From the NCBI RefSeq assembly GCF_041429785.1, contig NZ_CP163423.1:310001-374000 (forward strand): a stretch of 64,000 nucleotides of DNA, written 5' to 3'. Made by a program: the position numbers and the translations under genes. Position 1 is the stretch's first letter. Each line of letters starts with the position of its first letter. Positions 50,532 through 58,508 of the stretch are shown in pieces. The notes beneath the pieces are model-generated. The model worked only from the letters and a program-made list of their open reading frames with translations, did not search any database and was not told the DNA's origin. The stretch comes from Fretibacter rubidus (GTDB taxonomy: Bacteria > Pseudomonadota > Alphaproteobacteria > Caulobacterales > Maricaulaceae).

Positions 50532-51250
50532 GCCTCGCCGCGCGCGTCTGAATCTGTGATCAGGGTGAAATCGCTGTGGCTTGATAAATAGCTACACGGC
50601 CAAGCGGGATTGTTTTGACCCTTTAAAATCTGCGCGACCGCCTCCGTTTTTGACGCGCCTGTGGCCAGTAATATGACAGAGCGTGCTGAGACTATAGTGG
50701 CTAGACCCATGCTAATGGCGCGTTCGGGAATACCGTCTCCTGTGATGGCTCCGAAATTATCTCGCCGTGTTTGCTCTGATAGCTTTACGACGCGCGTGCG
50801 GCTGTCACGCGGGCTGCCGGGTTCATTAAAGCCAATATGGCCATTGGTCCCAACGCCGAGAAGTTGTAAATCTATTCCGCCTGCGGCTGCAATGGCGGCC
50901 TCATAGTCCTGCGCTGTTCGTGTTGGATCTTCGGTATGACCACAGGGGATATGAAACCGGTTTTTGTCCATATCAATATGGCGCATTAAATTATCCATCA
51001 TATAGCGCGCAAACAGGGCAGGGTGGTCAGCGGGCAGTCCCAAATATTCATCCAGATTAAAGCTTGTGACATTTTTAAAGGACACAGCGCGCTGCTGGGC
51101 CGTGTCAATAAGCGCGCGGTAAACGGGGCGCATTGTATTGCCTGTCGCAAGGCCGAGCACAGCCTGTGGATTTATTGCAATGCTATCCGTGACTATGCGC
51201 GCTGTCTCTAAGGCGGCGGTTTGGGAATCAGGCGCTGATATATGCTTCAT
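50528..51250 (-). CDS. nagB: Glucosamine-6-phosphate deaminase
   Basis: A 240-residue aldose-ketose isomerase/deaminase that turns glucosamine-6-phosphate into fructose-6-phosphate and ammonia. The signatures are VLGLATGNTMRPVYRAL, SFNLDEYLGLP, LLGVGTNGHIGFNEPGSP and RAISMGLATI. I start at ATG 51250; a longer TTG-start frame at 51286 overlaps hemF. No strong ribosome binding site is visible, and coupling to hemF translation is possible. No nagA or transporter lies nearby. Confidence 0.93.
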   Translation of the reverse strand: MKHISAPDSQTAALETARIVTDSIAINPQAVLGLATGNTMRPVYRALIDTAQQRAVSFKNVTSFNLDEYLGLPADHPALFARYMMDNLMRHIDMDKNRFHIPCGHTEDPTRTAQDYEAAIAAAGGIDLQLLGVGTNGHIGFNEPGSPRDSRTRVVKLSEQTRRDNFGAITGDGIPERAISMGLATIVSARSVILLATGASKTEAVAQILKGQNNPAWPCSYLSSHSDFTLITDSDARGEA

Positions 51251-51269
51251 AATGCAAAAGGATAATGAT

Positions 51270-52154
51270 TTACGGCCAGCGCACAACGGGGGGCATGGAG
51301 GATAAAATCGTTTTTACATTGCCGCCCGTTTTAAGACCAAAGGTCGTGCCGCGGTCATAGAGCAGATTAAATTCAACATAGCGCCCGCGCTGGATAAGTT
51401 GTTCTTCGCGGTCAGCATCCGTCCACGGCTGGTGCATGCGCTGCCGTGCGATGGGGGGATAAGCGGATAGAAAGGCGCGACCAACATCTTGGGTGAAGGC
51501 AAAATCTGCCTCCCAATCGCCTGTGTTGACGCGGTCATAAAATATACCGCCAATACCGCGCGGCTCGTCGCGGTGGTGCAGGTGGAAATACTCATCGCAC
51601 CATTTTTTATAGGCCTCGTAATCACGCCCGTGAGCTTCGCAGGCGTCTTTATAAACGCTGTGGAAATGCTGTGCATCAGGGCTGTTTGGGTCACGGTCTT
51701 TGGCTTGGGTCGGGGTCAAGTCGCCGCCGCCGCCAAACCAGTCTTGTGTCGTCACGATATAGCGCGTGTTCATATGCACGCAGGGCATATGCGGGTTTTT
51801 CATATGCCCGATAAGCGATATGCCAGCCGCCCAAAAGCGCGGGTCTTTGTCGGCCCCGGGTTGACGGGCTTGCATCTCGGGCGTGAACTCGCCTTTAACA
51901 ACAGATATATGGACGCCGCATTTTTCAAACACGCGCCCGCGTAACATTCCGCCTGTGCCCCCGCCTAAGTCCAACGCGTTGCCATCCTCTTGCTTGCGCT
52001 TCCAATCTTCAAACACAAATTTGCCGGGCTCTCCTGGATAAAGCGCGTCTGGCGCGTCGCGTTCTACCGCTTCAAATTCTGCGCAAATGTCGTCACGAAG
52101 TGTTTTGAACCAAGTGCTCGCACGGGTTTTTTTATCAGCATAAGGGTCTGTCAT
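51270..52154 (-). CDS. hemF: Oxygen-dependent coproporphyrinogen III oxidase
   Basis: A 294-residue haem-pathway enzyme that decarboxylates coproporphyrinogen III to protoporphyrinogen IX with oxygen. Signatures are HMNTRYIVTTQDWFGGGGDL, FHLHHRDEPRGIGGIFYD and GRYVEFNLLYDRGTTFGL near the C-terminus. The length is normal. It follows the YciB-like membrane gene by nine bases and precedes nagB closely, so the three form a minus-strand set of unrelated functions. Confidence 0.96.
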   Translation of the reverse strand: MTDPYADKKTRASTWFKTLRDDICAEFEAVERDAPDALYPGEPGKFVFEDWKRKQEDGNALDLGGGTGGMLRGRVFEKCGVHISVVKGEFTPEMQARQPGADKDPRFWAAGISLIGHMKNPHMPCVHMNTRYIVTTQDWFGGGGDLTPTQAKDRDPNSPDAQHFHSVYKDACEAHGRDYEAYKKWCDEYFHLHHRDEPRGIGGIFYDRVNTGDWEADFAFTQDVGRAFLSAYPPIARQRMHQPWTDADREEQLIQRGRYVEFNLLYDRGTTFGLKTGGNVKTILSSMPPVVRWP

Positions 52155-52163
52155 AGCGTTGGC

Positions 52164-53126
52164 TTAGACGTTTGATTTATCGCGGGCAAGATACATGACA
52201 CCGAAAAAGATCGGCATGGCGATAAAGCCGTCGAGGAAGCTGTTATACCAAATCCACTGATCGGTCGTGAGCATAAAGGCCAGCGGCGTATCAACCATAA
52301 TGATAAGCGCAGAGGACACCGCCATCGCCAAAGACGCAGCCCGTTGCTTAATCGCAAAAAGGCCTTCCATATAGCGCGCCATGCGTTTGCCAAGGTAATC
52401 GCCCTTTAAAATATACGCATCCGCCAGAGCAAAACAAACGCCGATGCAGCCCATGATACTGCCGCGTAATTTGATAAATAAATCGTCTTGGAAAAAATAG
52501 GCAAGGCTCGCGGATATTAACGCCATGACCACACCAAAAGCCGCAAAGCCGCCTAGCAAGTCGGGCTTCACAAAGCGGTCAATGACAGTCAGTGCAATGG
52601 TCACGCCTGCGCCCGCCAAGGCTGCTGTTATCAGGCCAAACTCTCTGGCGACAAAAAAGAATAAGATGGCCATGGCGATATCCACGCCAATGGCGGGATA
52701 AAGCGCTTTGGACCGCTCTAATTTTTCTCGGGCTTCGGCATCTTGTTCGGGTGTGGACTCTATGACGTCGTCAATCTTGGCAAAAAGGGCGCTCGTTTTA
52801 CCGCCGTCATAGAAAGGCTTATTGGATGACCGCGCGACAACTTCGCCGTTTTCATAGACGACCGCCCCCATTTTCATAAGGCTGAGTGCGCCGACCTCAA
52901 AATCCAATCTGCGGCCTTCATGGTTAAGACTGGCTTTCACCACGGCAAATGCGTCTTTCAGATCAATCGGCATGTCCACTGTATGCATCAATGTGCCGTT
53001 TTTGAAAAATTCATGCCGCGTCACATCGGTCTTCATTATGGCTGTAATCACAATACGCCATTTATCCACTGGCCCCGACACTCTTGGAATAGACAATTTC
53101 ACAGTCGTTTTTAGCGGATTAAACAT
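52164..53126 (-). CDS. YciB/IspZ-like membrane protein with extra N-terminal domain
   Basis: A 320-residue protein in two parts. Residues 1-135 are soluble, with strand-rich segments. Residues 145-315 hold about six membrane helices that resemble the inner-membrane septation protein family (IspZ/YciB). Similar pieces are YPAIGVDIAMAILFFFVA, VIDRFVKPDLLGG and the final WIWYNSFLDGFIAMPIFFG. The classical family protein is about 180 residues and lacks the first domain. A role in division or envelope synthesis is inferred from resemblance only. Confidence 0.65.
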   Translation of the reverse strand: MFNPLKTTVKLSIPRVSGPVDKWRIVITAIMKTDVTRHEFFKNGTLMHTVDMPIDLKDAFAVVKASLNHEGRRLDFEVGALSLMKMGAVVYENGEVVARSSNKPFYDGGKTSALFAKIDDVIESTPEQDAEAREKLERSKALYPAIGVDIAMAILFFFVAREFGLITAALAGAGVTIALTVIDRFVKPDLLGGFAAFGVVMALISASLAYFFQDDLFIKLRGSIMGCIGVCFALADAYILKGDYLGKRMARYMEGLFAIKQRAASLAMAVSSALIIMVDTPLAFMLTTDQWIWYNSFLDGFIAMPIFFGVMYLARDKSNV

Positions 53127-53191
53127 GAGCCGTATTTGGGTGATGTGATTGATTTTCGCAAGTTTGTCCCTTGCGAGCTATATATAGCGTC

Positions 53192-53659
53192 CTAAGCTGG
53201 CAAGGCCCCCGTTTGCCGTAAGGCTTCAAACAGGGCAATGGCGACACTATTGGAGAGGTTAAAGCTTCGTGCGCCTGCGGCTATGGGGATAACCACGCGG
53301 GCATCGGCGGCGGTATGGACATGATCGGGAACGCCTGCGCTTTCTCGGCCAAATAATAATGTGTCATTGGCTTGAAATTTGAAGTCGGGCAGGGGTGTAG
53401 CGCCTTTGGTGGTGAATAGGACCGTGCGTCCCCTGTTTTTTCCCGCCGATTCGCCTCTATTTTGAAACGCCTCCCAGTTTTGGTGCCGTGTTAGGGCGTC
53501 TGGCGCGCCGTAGTCCATGGCGGCTTTGCGTATGCCTCTGGCGGTCAAAGGAAAGCCGCAAGGCTCTATGACGGACAAAGCCACGTCAAAACAGGCGCAA
53601 CTGCGCATAATCGCCCCTAAGTTTTGGGCTATGTCGGGCTGATAAAGGGTTACGTCCAC
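53192..53659 (-). CDS. trmL: tRNA 2'-O-methyltransferase of the wobble base
   Basis: A 155-residue SPOUT methyltransferase that methylates the ribose of wobble C34/U34 in tRNA-Leu. The family start 'VDVTLYQPDIAQNLGAIMRS', TLLFGRESAGVPDHVH and IPIAAGARSFNLSNSVAIAL (the knot) are all present. I start at GTG 53659, which has AAGGA nine bases upstream and gives the normal length. A longer open frame to 53776 adds a basic region with no family match. It is divergent from the bc1 operon. Confidence 0.9.
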   Translation of the reverse strand: MDVTLYQPDIAQNLGAIMRSCACFDVALSVIEPCGFPLTARGIRKAAMDYGAPDALTRHQNWEAFQNRGESAGKNRGRTVLFTTKGATPLPDFKFQANDTLLFGRESAGVPDHVHTAADARVVIPIAAGARSFNLSNSVAIALFEALRQTGALPA

Positions 53660-53854
53660 AATATTATGTCCTTTCTTGACAAGGTGCAGCTTTTTTTGCG
53701 CTTGCCTCTGGCATTTTTTTGTCAGCGCGCTATACCGCGCGGCAAAGAAAACCGTCCTATTGCGGCGTTGTGCCACTACAAAAGACTGGCATAAAGGGTT
53801 ATGTTTGCGCTACACCCACGCTGAGTAGGTATATAGACTAGGAAGGGGCAGACA

Positions 53855-54415
53855 ATGTCCGAAGCCTTAAATAAAGAGACAGCGGCTGACGCTGTTGACG
53901 GCGAAAAACGTGATTTCATCTTCATTGCGACGGGCGCAGTTGCGGCCGCAGGTGCAGCATCGCTTGTTTGGCCTTTTGTGGCGCAAATGGGCAAGGCAGC
54001 AGACACACTAGCGGCAGGCTCTATTGAGATTGATTTGACCAAGGTCGAAGAAGGCGCGCAGCTTAAGACTTTGTGGCGTGGTAAGCCGATTTTTGTGCGT
54101 CACCGCACGGCGGCAGAAATTGCCGAGGCTGAGTCGGTTGATGTTGCAAAGCTCCCTGATCCGGAAACTGATACAGACCGTTTGGTCGCAGGCCCTAGCG
54201 GCAATGTTGATCCAAAATATCTGGTCATGGTCGGCGTTTGCACCCATTTCGGCTGTGTGCCTGTGGGTGAGGCCGGTGATTACGACGGTTGGTACTGCCC
54301 ATGTCACGGCTCGCATTACGATACATCTGGACGCATCCGTAAAGGTCCTGCGCCAAAGAATATGGTCATCCCACCCTATTCATACATAACTGACACAACA
54401 ATTAAGGTAGGTTAA
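53855..54415 (+). CDS. petA: Ubiquinol-cytochrome c reductase iron-sulfur (Rieske) subunit
   Basis: A 186-residue Rieske protein of complex III. The 2Fe-2S ligands are in CTHFGCVP and CPCHGSHYD. The membrane anchor ([20 protein letters not shown]) follows a Tat-like signal that reads EKRDFIF, with Lys-Arg instead of Arg-Arg. GGAAGGGG before the ATG is a strong binding site. It passes electrons from quinol to cytochrome c1. Next come petB and petC with short gaps. Confidence 0.96.
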   Translation: MSEALNKETAADAVDGEKRDFIFIATGAVAAAGAASLVWPFVAQMGKAADTLAAGSIEIDLTKVEEGAQLKTLWRGKPIFVRHRTAAEIAEAESVDVAKLPDPETDTDRLVAGPSGNVDPKYLVMVGVCTHFGCVPVGEAGDYDGWYCPCHGSHYDTSGRIRKGPAPKNMVIPPYSYITDTTIKVG

Positions 54416-54416
54416 T

Positions 54417-55718
54417 ATGAGCGGACATCCCTCAACTTACGAACCCCAATATGCCGCGACAAAGTGGATAGATCAGCGTTTGCCGATCATTCGCATGGGT
54501 GCGGATTTTATGACGTTCCCGTCTCCGCGTAATCTGAATTACTGGTATACATTTGGCGGTATTTTGACGCTTTGCCTCGTGTCGCAAATCATTACCGGTA
54601 TTATTCTGGCCATGCACTATGTCCCGCATGTCGATTATGCCTTTGACAGTGTGCAGCGTATCCGCCGCGATGTGCCCTATGGCTGGTTGCTACAGCCTAT
54701 GCACGCGGTTGGGTCCCATATGTTCTTCTTGGCCGTGTACATGCACATGTTCCGCGGCCTGTATTACGGGTCATATAAAGCCCCGCGTGAGCTGCTTTGG
54801 ATAATTGGCTGTGTGATTTATCTTGTGATGATGGCAACGGCCTTCTTGGGCTACACATTGCCTTGGGGGCAGATGTCCTTCTGGGGTGCGACTGTGATTA
54901 CAGGCTTCTTTGGCGCGGTTCCCGTTGTCGGTGAGGCTCTGCAACAGTGGCTACTGGGCGGTTATGCTGTTGATAATGCAACACTTAACCGTTTCTTTGC
55001 GCTGCATTACCTGCTGCCATTTGTAATCTCGGCTCTTGTTGGTTTGCACGTCTGGGCATTGCACCACACAGGCCAGAACAACCCGATTGGTATCACGCCT
55101 AAAACAAAGAAAGATACGCTATCTTTCCACCCATTTTACACGGTGAAAGATGCCTTTGCTGTCGGCGTATTCTTGCTCATCTTTGCATTCTTTATCTTCT
55201 ATCAACCCAATGTTTTGGGTCACGCGGATAATTTCATACAAGCTGATCCCATGAAAACACCTGCGCATATTGTGCCCGAATGGTACTTCCTACCGTTCTA
55301 CGCTATCTTGCGGGCTGTGCCTGACAAGCTTGCGGGTATCTTGCTGATGATTGGTGCGATTGCCGTGTTATTTGTGCTGCCTTGGCTTGATACATCCAAA
55401 GTGCGCTCCATGCGGTTCCGCCCCGTTGCGCGTAAGTTTTTCTTTATCTTCTTGGTCTTCTGCTTCTTGCTTGGCTGGTGTGGTAAAGAATCGCCTGATA
55501 ATCTTGTCATCGCTTTTGGCACGAATGACGCGGGCGAAGCGTTTGGTTTGACATTCTATCGTCTGTCTCAAATTTCAACGCTCTATTACTTTGCATATTT
55601 CTTGATAATTCTGCCAGTGCTTGGTCTGATTGAAAAACCAGACAACAGACCTGAATCGATTACAAAGGCTATCTTGGGTGACGGACCACGCGGTACGGCA
55701 CTTGGTGCAGCTGAATAG
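54417..55718 (+). CDS. petB: Cytochrome b subunit of complex III
   Basis: A 433-residue membrane protein with eight predicted helices. It binds two b haems through paired His residues: [16 protein letters not shown] on one helix region and [20 protein letters not shown] on the other. The quinol site motif PEWYFLPFY is present. It begins two bases after the petA stop. It is slightly longer than the usual form of around 410-430 residues, still normal for alphaproteobacteria. Confidence 0.97.
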   Translation: MSGHPSTYEPQYAATKWIDQRLPIIRMGADFMTFPSPRNLNYWYTFGGILTLCLVSQIITGIILAMHYVPHVDYAFDSVQRIRRDVPYGWLLQPMHAVGSHMFFLAVYMHMFRGLYYGSYKAPRELLWIIGCVIYLVMMATAFLGYTLPWGQMSFWGATVITGFFGAVPVVGEALQQWLLGGYAVDNATLNRFFALHYLLPFVISALVGLHVWALHHTGQNNPIGITPKTKKDTLSFHPFYTVKDAFAVGVFLLIFAFFIFYQPNVLGHADNFIQADPMKTPAHIVPEWYFLPFYAILRAVPDKLAGILLMIGAIAVLFVLPWLDTSKVRSMRFRPVARKFFFIFLVFCFLLGWCGKESPDNLVIAFGTNDAGEAFGLTFYRLSQISTLYYFAYFLIILPVLGLIEKPDNRPESITKAILGDGPRGTALGAAE

Positions 55719-55767
55719 TCGTTAGGCACTCATCTCGGCCTCGGCCAATAATAAAGGAGCGTAGACA

Positions 55768-56592
55768 ATGGCGCTTAAATCAATGAAAATGACCCTTATG
55801 GTGGGCGCAACGCTTGCCGCTTTAGGGGCAGGTGTCACGGCTTTTGCGGCTGGTGGCTATGACTTTGACTATAAAATGGAGCATCGTCATTGGGGCTTTA
55901 ACGGCATGCGTGGGGCATTTGACAAGGCAGCGATGCAGCGCGGTTACCAAGTTTACCGTGAAAAATGCTCGTCATGTCACACGCTAGAGCATCTAGCCTT
56001 TCGTCACTTGGGTGACAAAGACGGCCCTTATTATGATGAAGCTTTTAAAAACCCGAATGACAACCCTTTTGTCAAAACCTTCGCGGCTGACTGGTTGATT
56101 GCTGATATTGATGCTGAAACGGGTGATCCGATTGAACGTCCTGGTATTCCTGCAGATTACTTCCCGCCGATTTACCCCAATGATGCTGCCGCCCGTGGGT
56201 CCAACGGTGGGGCTTTGCCGCCAGATTTATCCGTGATGGTTGCTGCGCGGGGCGGCGGCGCTGATTACGTCTACAACCTTTTGATTGCTTATGGTCTGGA
56301 AAAGCCAGAGGGCATGAAACTGTCCCCTGGTGTTCATTATAACCCTGTTATGGAAGGCGGCAAAATTGCAATGGCCGCGCCCCTGACAGAGGGTCTGATT
56401 GATTATGCAGACGGCACAGAGGCCACGGTAGAGCAAATGGCCGCTGACGTCACGGAGTTCCTGGCATGGTCCGCCGACCCGAAACTTGAGCAGCGTAAAC
56501 GGGCAGGGTTCGCAACGATGGTTTATCTACTCATCTTAACCGTTCTGCTCTGGTTCTCTTATAAGCGCGTTTGGAGAAACGTCGAGCACTAA
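55768..56592 (+). CDS. petC: Cytochrome c1
   Basis: A 274-residue exported subunit with a signal peptide (to AFAAG). The c-type haem site is CSSCH (in REKCSSCHTLEHL), the axial Met is probably in GGKIAMAAPL, and a C-terminal membrane anchor (FATMVYLLILTVLLWFSY) is followed by a basic tail. It takes electrons from the Rieske protein and reduces cytochrome c. AAAGGAG precedes the ATG. A strong terminator closes the operon. Confidence 0.97.
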   Translation: MALKSMKMTLMVGATLAALGAGVTAFAAGGYDFDYKMEHRHWGFNGMRGAFDKAAMQRGYQVYREKCSSCHTLEHLAFRHLGDKDGPYYDEAFKNPNDNPFVKTFAADWLIADIDAETGDPIERPGIPADYFPPIYPNDAAARGSNGGALPPDLSVMVAARGGGADYVYNLLIAYGLEKPEGMKLSPGVHYNPVMEGGKIAMAAPLTEGLIDYADGTEATVEQMAADVTEFLAWSADPKLEQRKRAGFATMVYLLILTVLLWFSYKRVWRNVEH

Positions 56593-56610
56593 GCGGCGTT
56601 ACTGTTAATT

Positions 56611-56643
56611 TCAAAACCCGCCTTGATTCAGGCGGGTTTTTTA
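56611..56643 (+). terminator. Rho-independent terminator after petABC
   Basis: AAAACCCGCCT pairs with AGGCGGGTTTT around loop TGATTC, followed by a further T run. Confidence 0.93.
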
Positions 56644-56674
56644 TTGTCTAAGCATATTAAAACAAAGGCACCTC

Positions 56675-57568
56675 ATGACAGATAATAATTGGACACTCGG
56701 TATTCTTGGCGGCTCTGGGCTTTACGACTTGGACGGGCTTGAAAACCCTGAATGGATAGAGATTGACACGCCGTGGGGTAAGCCGTCGGACGCCATTCTT
56801 TTTGCAGAACTTGAAGGTGTGAAGCTGCGGTTTTTACCGCGCCATGGTCGCGGTCATAAACTCAGCCCAACTTCGGTGAATTACCGCGCCAATATTGACG
56901 CGCTTAAACGGGCCGGCTGCACAGATATACTGTCATTATCCGCTGTTGGCTCGCTACAAGAACCCTATGCGCCAGGTGATTTTGTGATTGTCGATCAATT
57001 TATTGACCGTACATTTGCGCGTGAAAAATCATTCTTTGGTCCGGGTATGGTCGCGCACGTCTCTGTTGCGGACCCTGTTTGTGACCGGCTAGCGCGACTG
57101 GCAGGTAATGCGGCCATTGCGGCCGGCGCCCATGTCCACCGGGGCGGCACCTATTTGGCAATGGAAGGCCCGCAATTCTCAACCCGCGCAGAGAGTGAGC
57201 TTTATCGGGGTTGGCGCTGCGATGTTATCGGCATGACAAATATGCCAGAGGCGAAGCTCGCCCGCGAAGCTGAACTGCCTTATGCAACAGTTGCTATGGT
57301 GACCGACTTTGATTGCTGGCACCCCGGTCACGAAAATGTCGATGTCTTTGCGGTCATTGCGACACTGACAAAAAATGCCGAAATTGCCAAAGGCACGGTC
57401 AGAGAAATCATCAAAATCATTGCGCAAACCCCACGCACGCCTAGTCCAGCGGGGATTGAAACCAATTTAGATGCCGCACTGATTACCGCGCCTGACGCGC
57501 GCGACCCAAAGGTCCTGGCCAAGCTTGACGCCATATTGGCGCGGGTTTTAGGAGCTGACAAAGCCTAG
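56675..57568 (+). CDS. mtnP: S-methyl-5'-thioadenosine phosphorylase
   Basis: A 297-residue enzyme that splits methylthioadenosine, a by-product of polyamine synthesis, into adenine and methylthioribose-1-phosphate. Signatures are LGILGGSGLYDLDGLE, FLPRHGRGHKLSPTSVNYRAN, YLAMEGPQFSTRAESELYR and IGMTNMPEAKLAREAELPYA. The length fits. It is followed 37 bases later by the two-gene GrpE-like/Hsp70-like set on the same strand. Confidence 0.95.
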   Translation: MTDNNWTLGILGGSGLYDLDGLENPEWIEIDTPWGKPSDAILFAELEGVKLRFLPRHGRGHKLSPTSVNYRANIDALKRAGCTDILSLSAVGSLQEPYAPGDFVIVDQFIDRTFAREKSFFGPGMVAHVSVADPVCDRLARLAGNAAIAAGAHVHRGGTYLAMEGPQFSTRAESELYRGWRCDVIGMTNMPEAKLAREAELPYATVAMVTDFDCWHPGHENVDVFAVIATLTKNAEIAKGTVREIIKIIAQTPRTPSPAGIETNLDAALITAPDARDPKVLAKLDAILARVLGADKA

Positions 57569-57605
57569 CCTTGCCATTGGCGCGCTTTGCCCCCACATCA
57601 AAGCT

Positions 57606-58499
57606 ATGACCCAGACCCTTCCCGCGACTGTGCCGTCCCTTGCGCGTGCTTTTGAGCCAGAGCGCGACAGGCTGCGTAACGCGCTTAGCACAGAGAGCAA
57701 CACTGCGGATATCGTGGTGATAGAGGCCCGCCGTGCGCTGGATAAAGCGGGCGCGAGTTTTGCGAACACGACAGATGACCCGACACTTCAAAAAGCAGGA
57801 TTATGGCTGATTGAAATGGTCAAATCTGGCGCAGCTGTCCTTGACCACGGCACAGAGGCGCGGGTGCAATGGACAGAGGTTGCGGGCCCGAAAACCTCTA
57901 TTTGGACAGGTCGGGGCCTATTTTACGGCGCGGCCGCTGTGTTTGGTGCTGCGGGTTTTGTGCAGGGCTCTGCCCTTGTGATGTTTGCGGCCGCGACGCT
58001 GGCGGGGCTTCGCGCCTTTGACCCTGCCAAGTGGAAGCAGATGTTGCCGCGCTTGCCCTTTGTGAAAAAATCAACGCCCTTGCTAGAGGATGCAGCCGGC
58101 CGCGCGATGCGAGTGAACGCCACGGTCGAAGTGGACGCCGACGGATTTATCAATGCACTCACTGATGCCTTGCATACCGCTGATCATATTCTGCTGCGCT
58201 TGGCTGAACCTGTGGCCGAGACCCATTGGCGCGATGATCGGCAGTTGATGGGGATGGTGCAAAACCTGCTCGAAGCGCAAGGCGCGGGTGATGGGGATTT
58301 CGCGCTAAAAATTATAGATCAAGAGCTTGGCTCTGTTCTGGACGGGCAAGGCGTGACCCGTGTGGATTATTCGCGCAAGACCGCGCATCTATTTGATAGC
58401 CTGCCAGCGCTGGGCGAGAGCGAGACGCGTCAAGCGGCCCCTGCGCTTATGGTGGGTGATACGGTCATTCGGCGCGGCACAATATGGGCCAAGGTTTAG
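57606..58499 (+). CDS. Membrane protein with GrpE-like C-terminal region
   Basis: A 297-residue protein. Residues 1-95 are helical and soluble, and a membrane hairpin spans about 102-138. From about 170 a long helix is followed by a small beta-type end, QELGSVLDGQGVTRVDY and onward to TVIRRGTIWAKV. This ending has the order seen in GrpE: 'L-x-x-v-L-x-x-x-GV', a 'FDxLPAL' strand and a final 'v-[IL]-R-R-G-x-[IV]-W-x-K-V'. The next gene codes for an Hsp70-like ATPase nine bases away, so a role as its membrane-bound exchange factor is an attractive inference, not proven. Confidence 0.65.
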   Translation: MTQTLPATVPSLARAFEPERDRLRNALSTESNTADIVVIEARRALDKAGASFANTTDDPTLQKAGLWLIEMVKSGAAVLDHGTEARVQWTEVAGPKTSIWTGRGLFYGAAAVFGAAGFVQGSALVMFAAATLAGLRAFDPAKWKQMLPRLPFVKKSTPLLEDAAGRAMRVNATVEVDADGFINALTDALHTADHILLRLAEPVAETHWRDDRQLMGMVQNLLEAQGAGDGDFALKIIDQELGSVLDGQGVTRVDYSRKTAHLFDSLPALGESETRQAAPALMVGDTVIRRGTIWAKV

Positions 58500-58508
58500 G
58501 GGGCGGTC

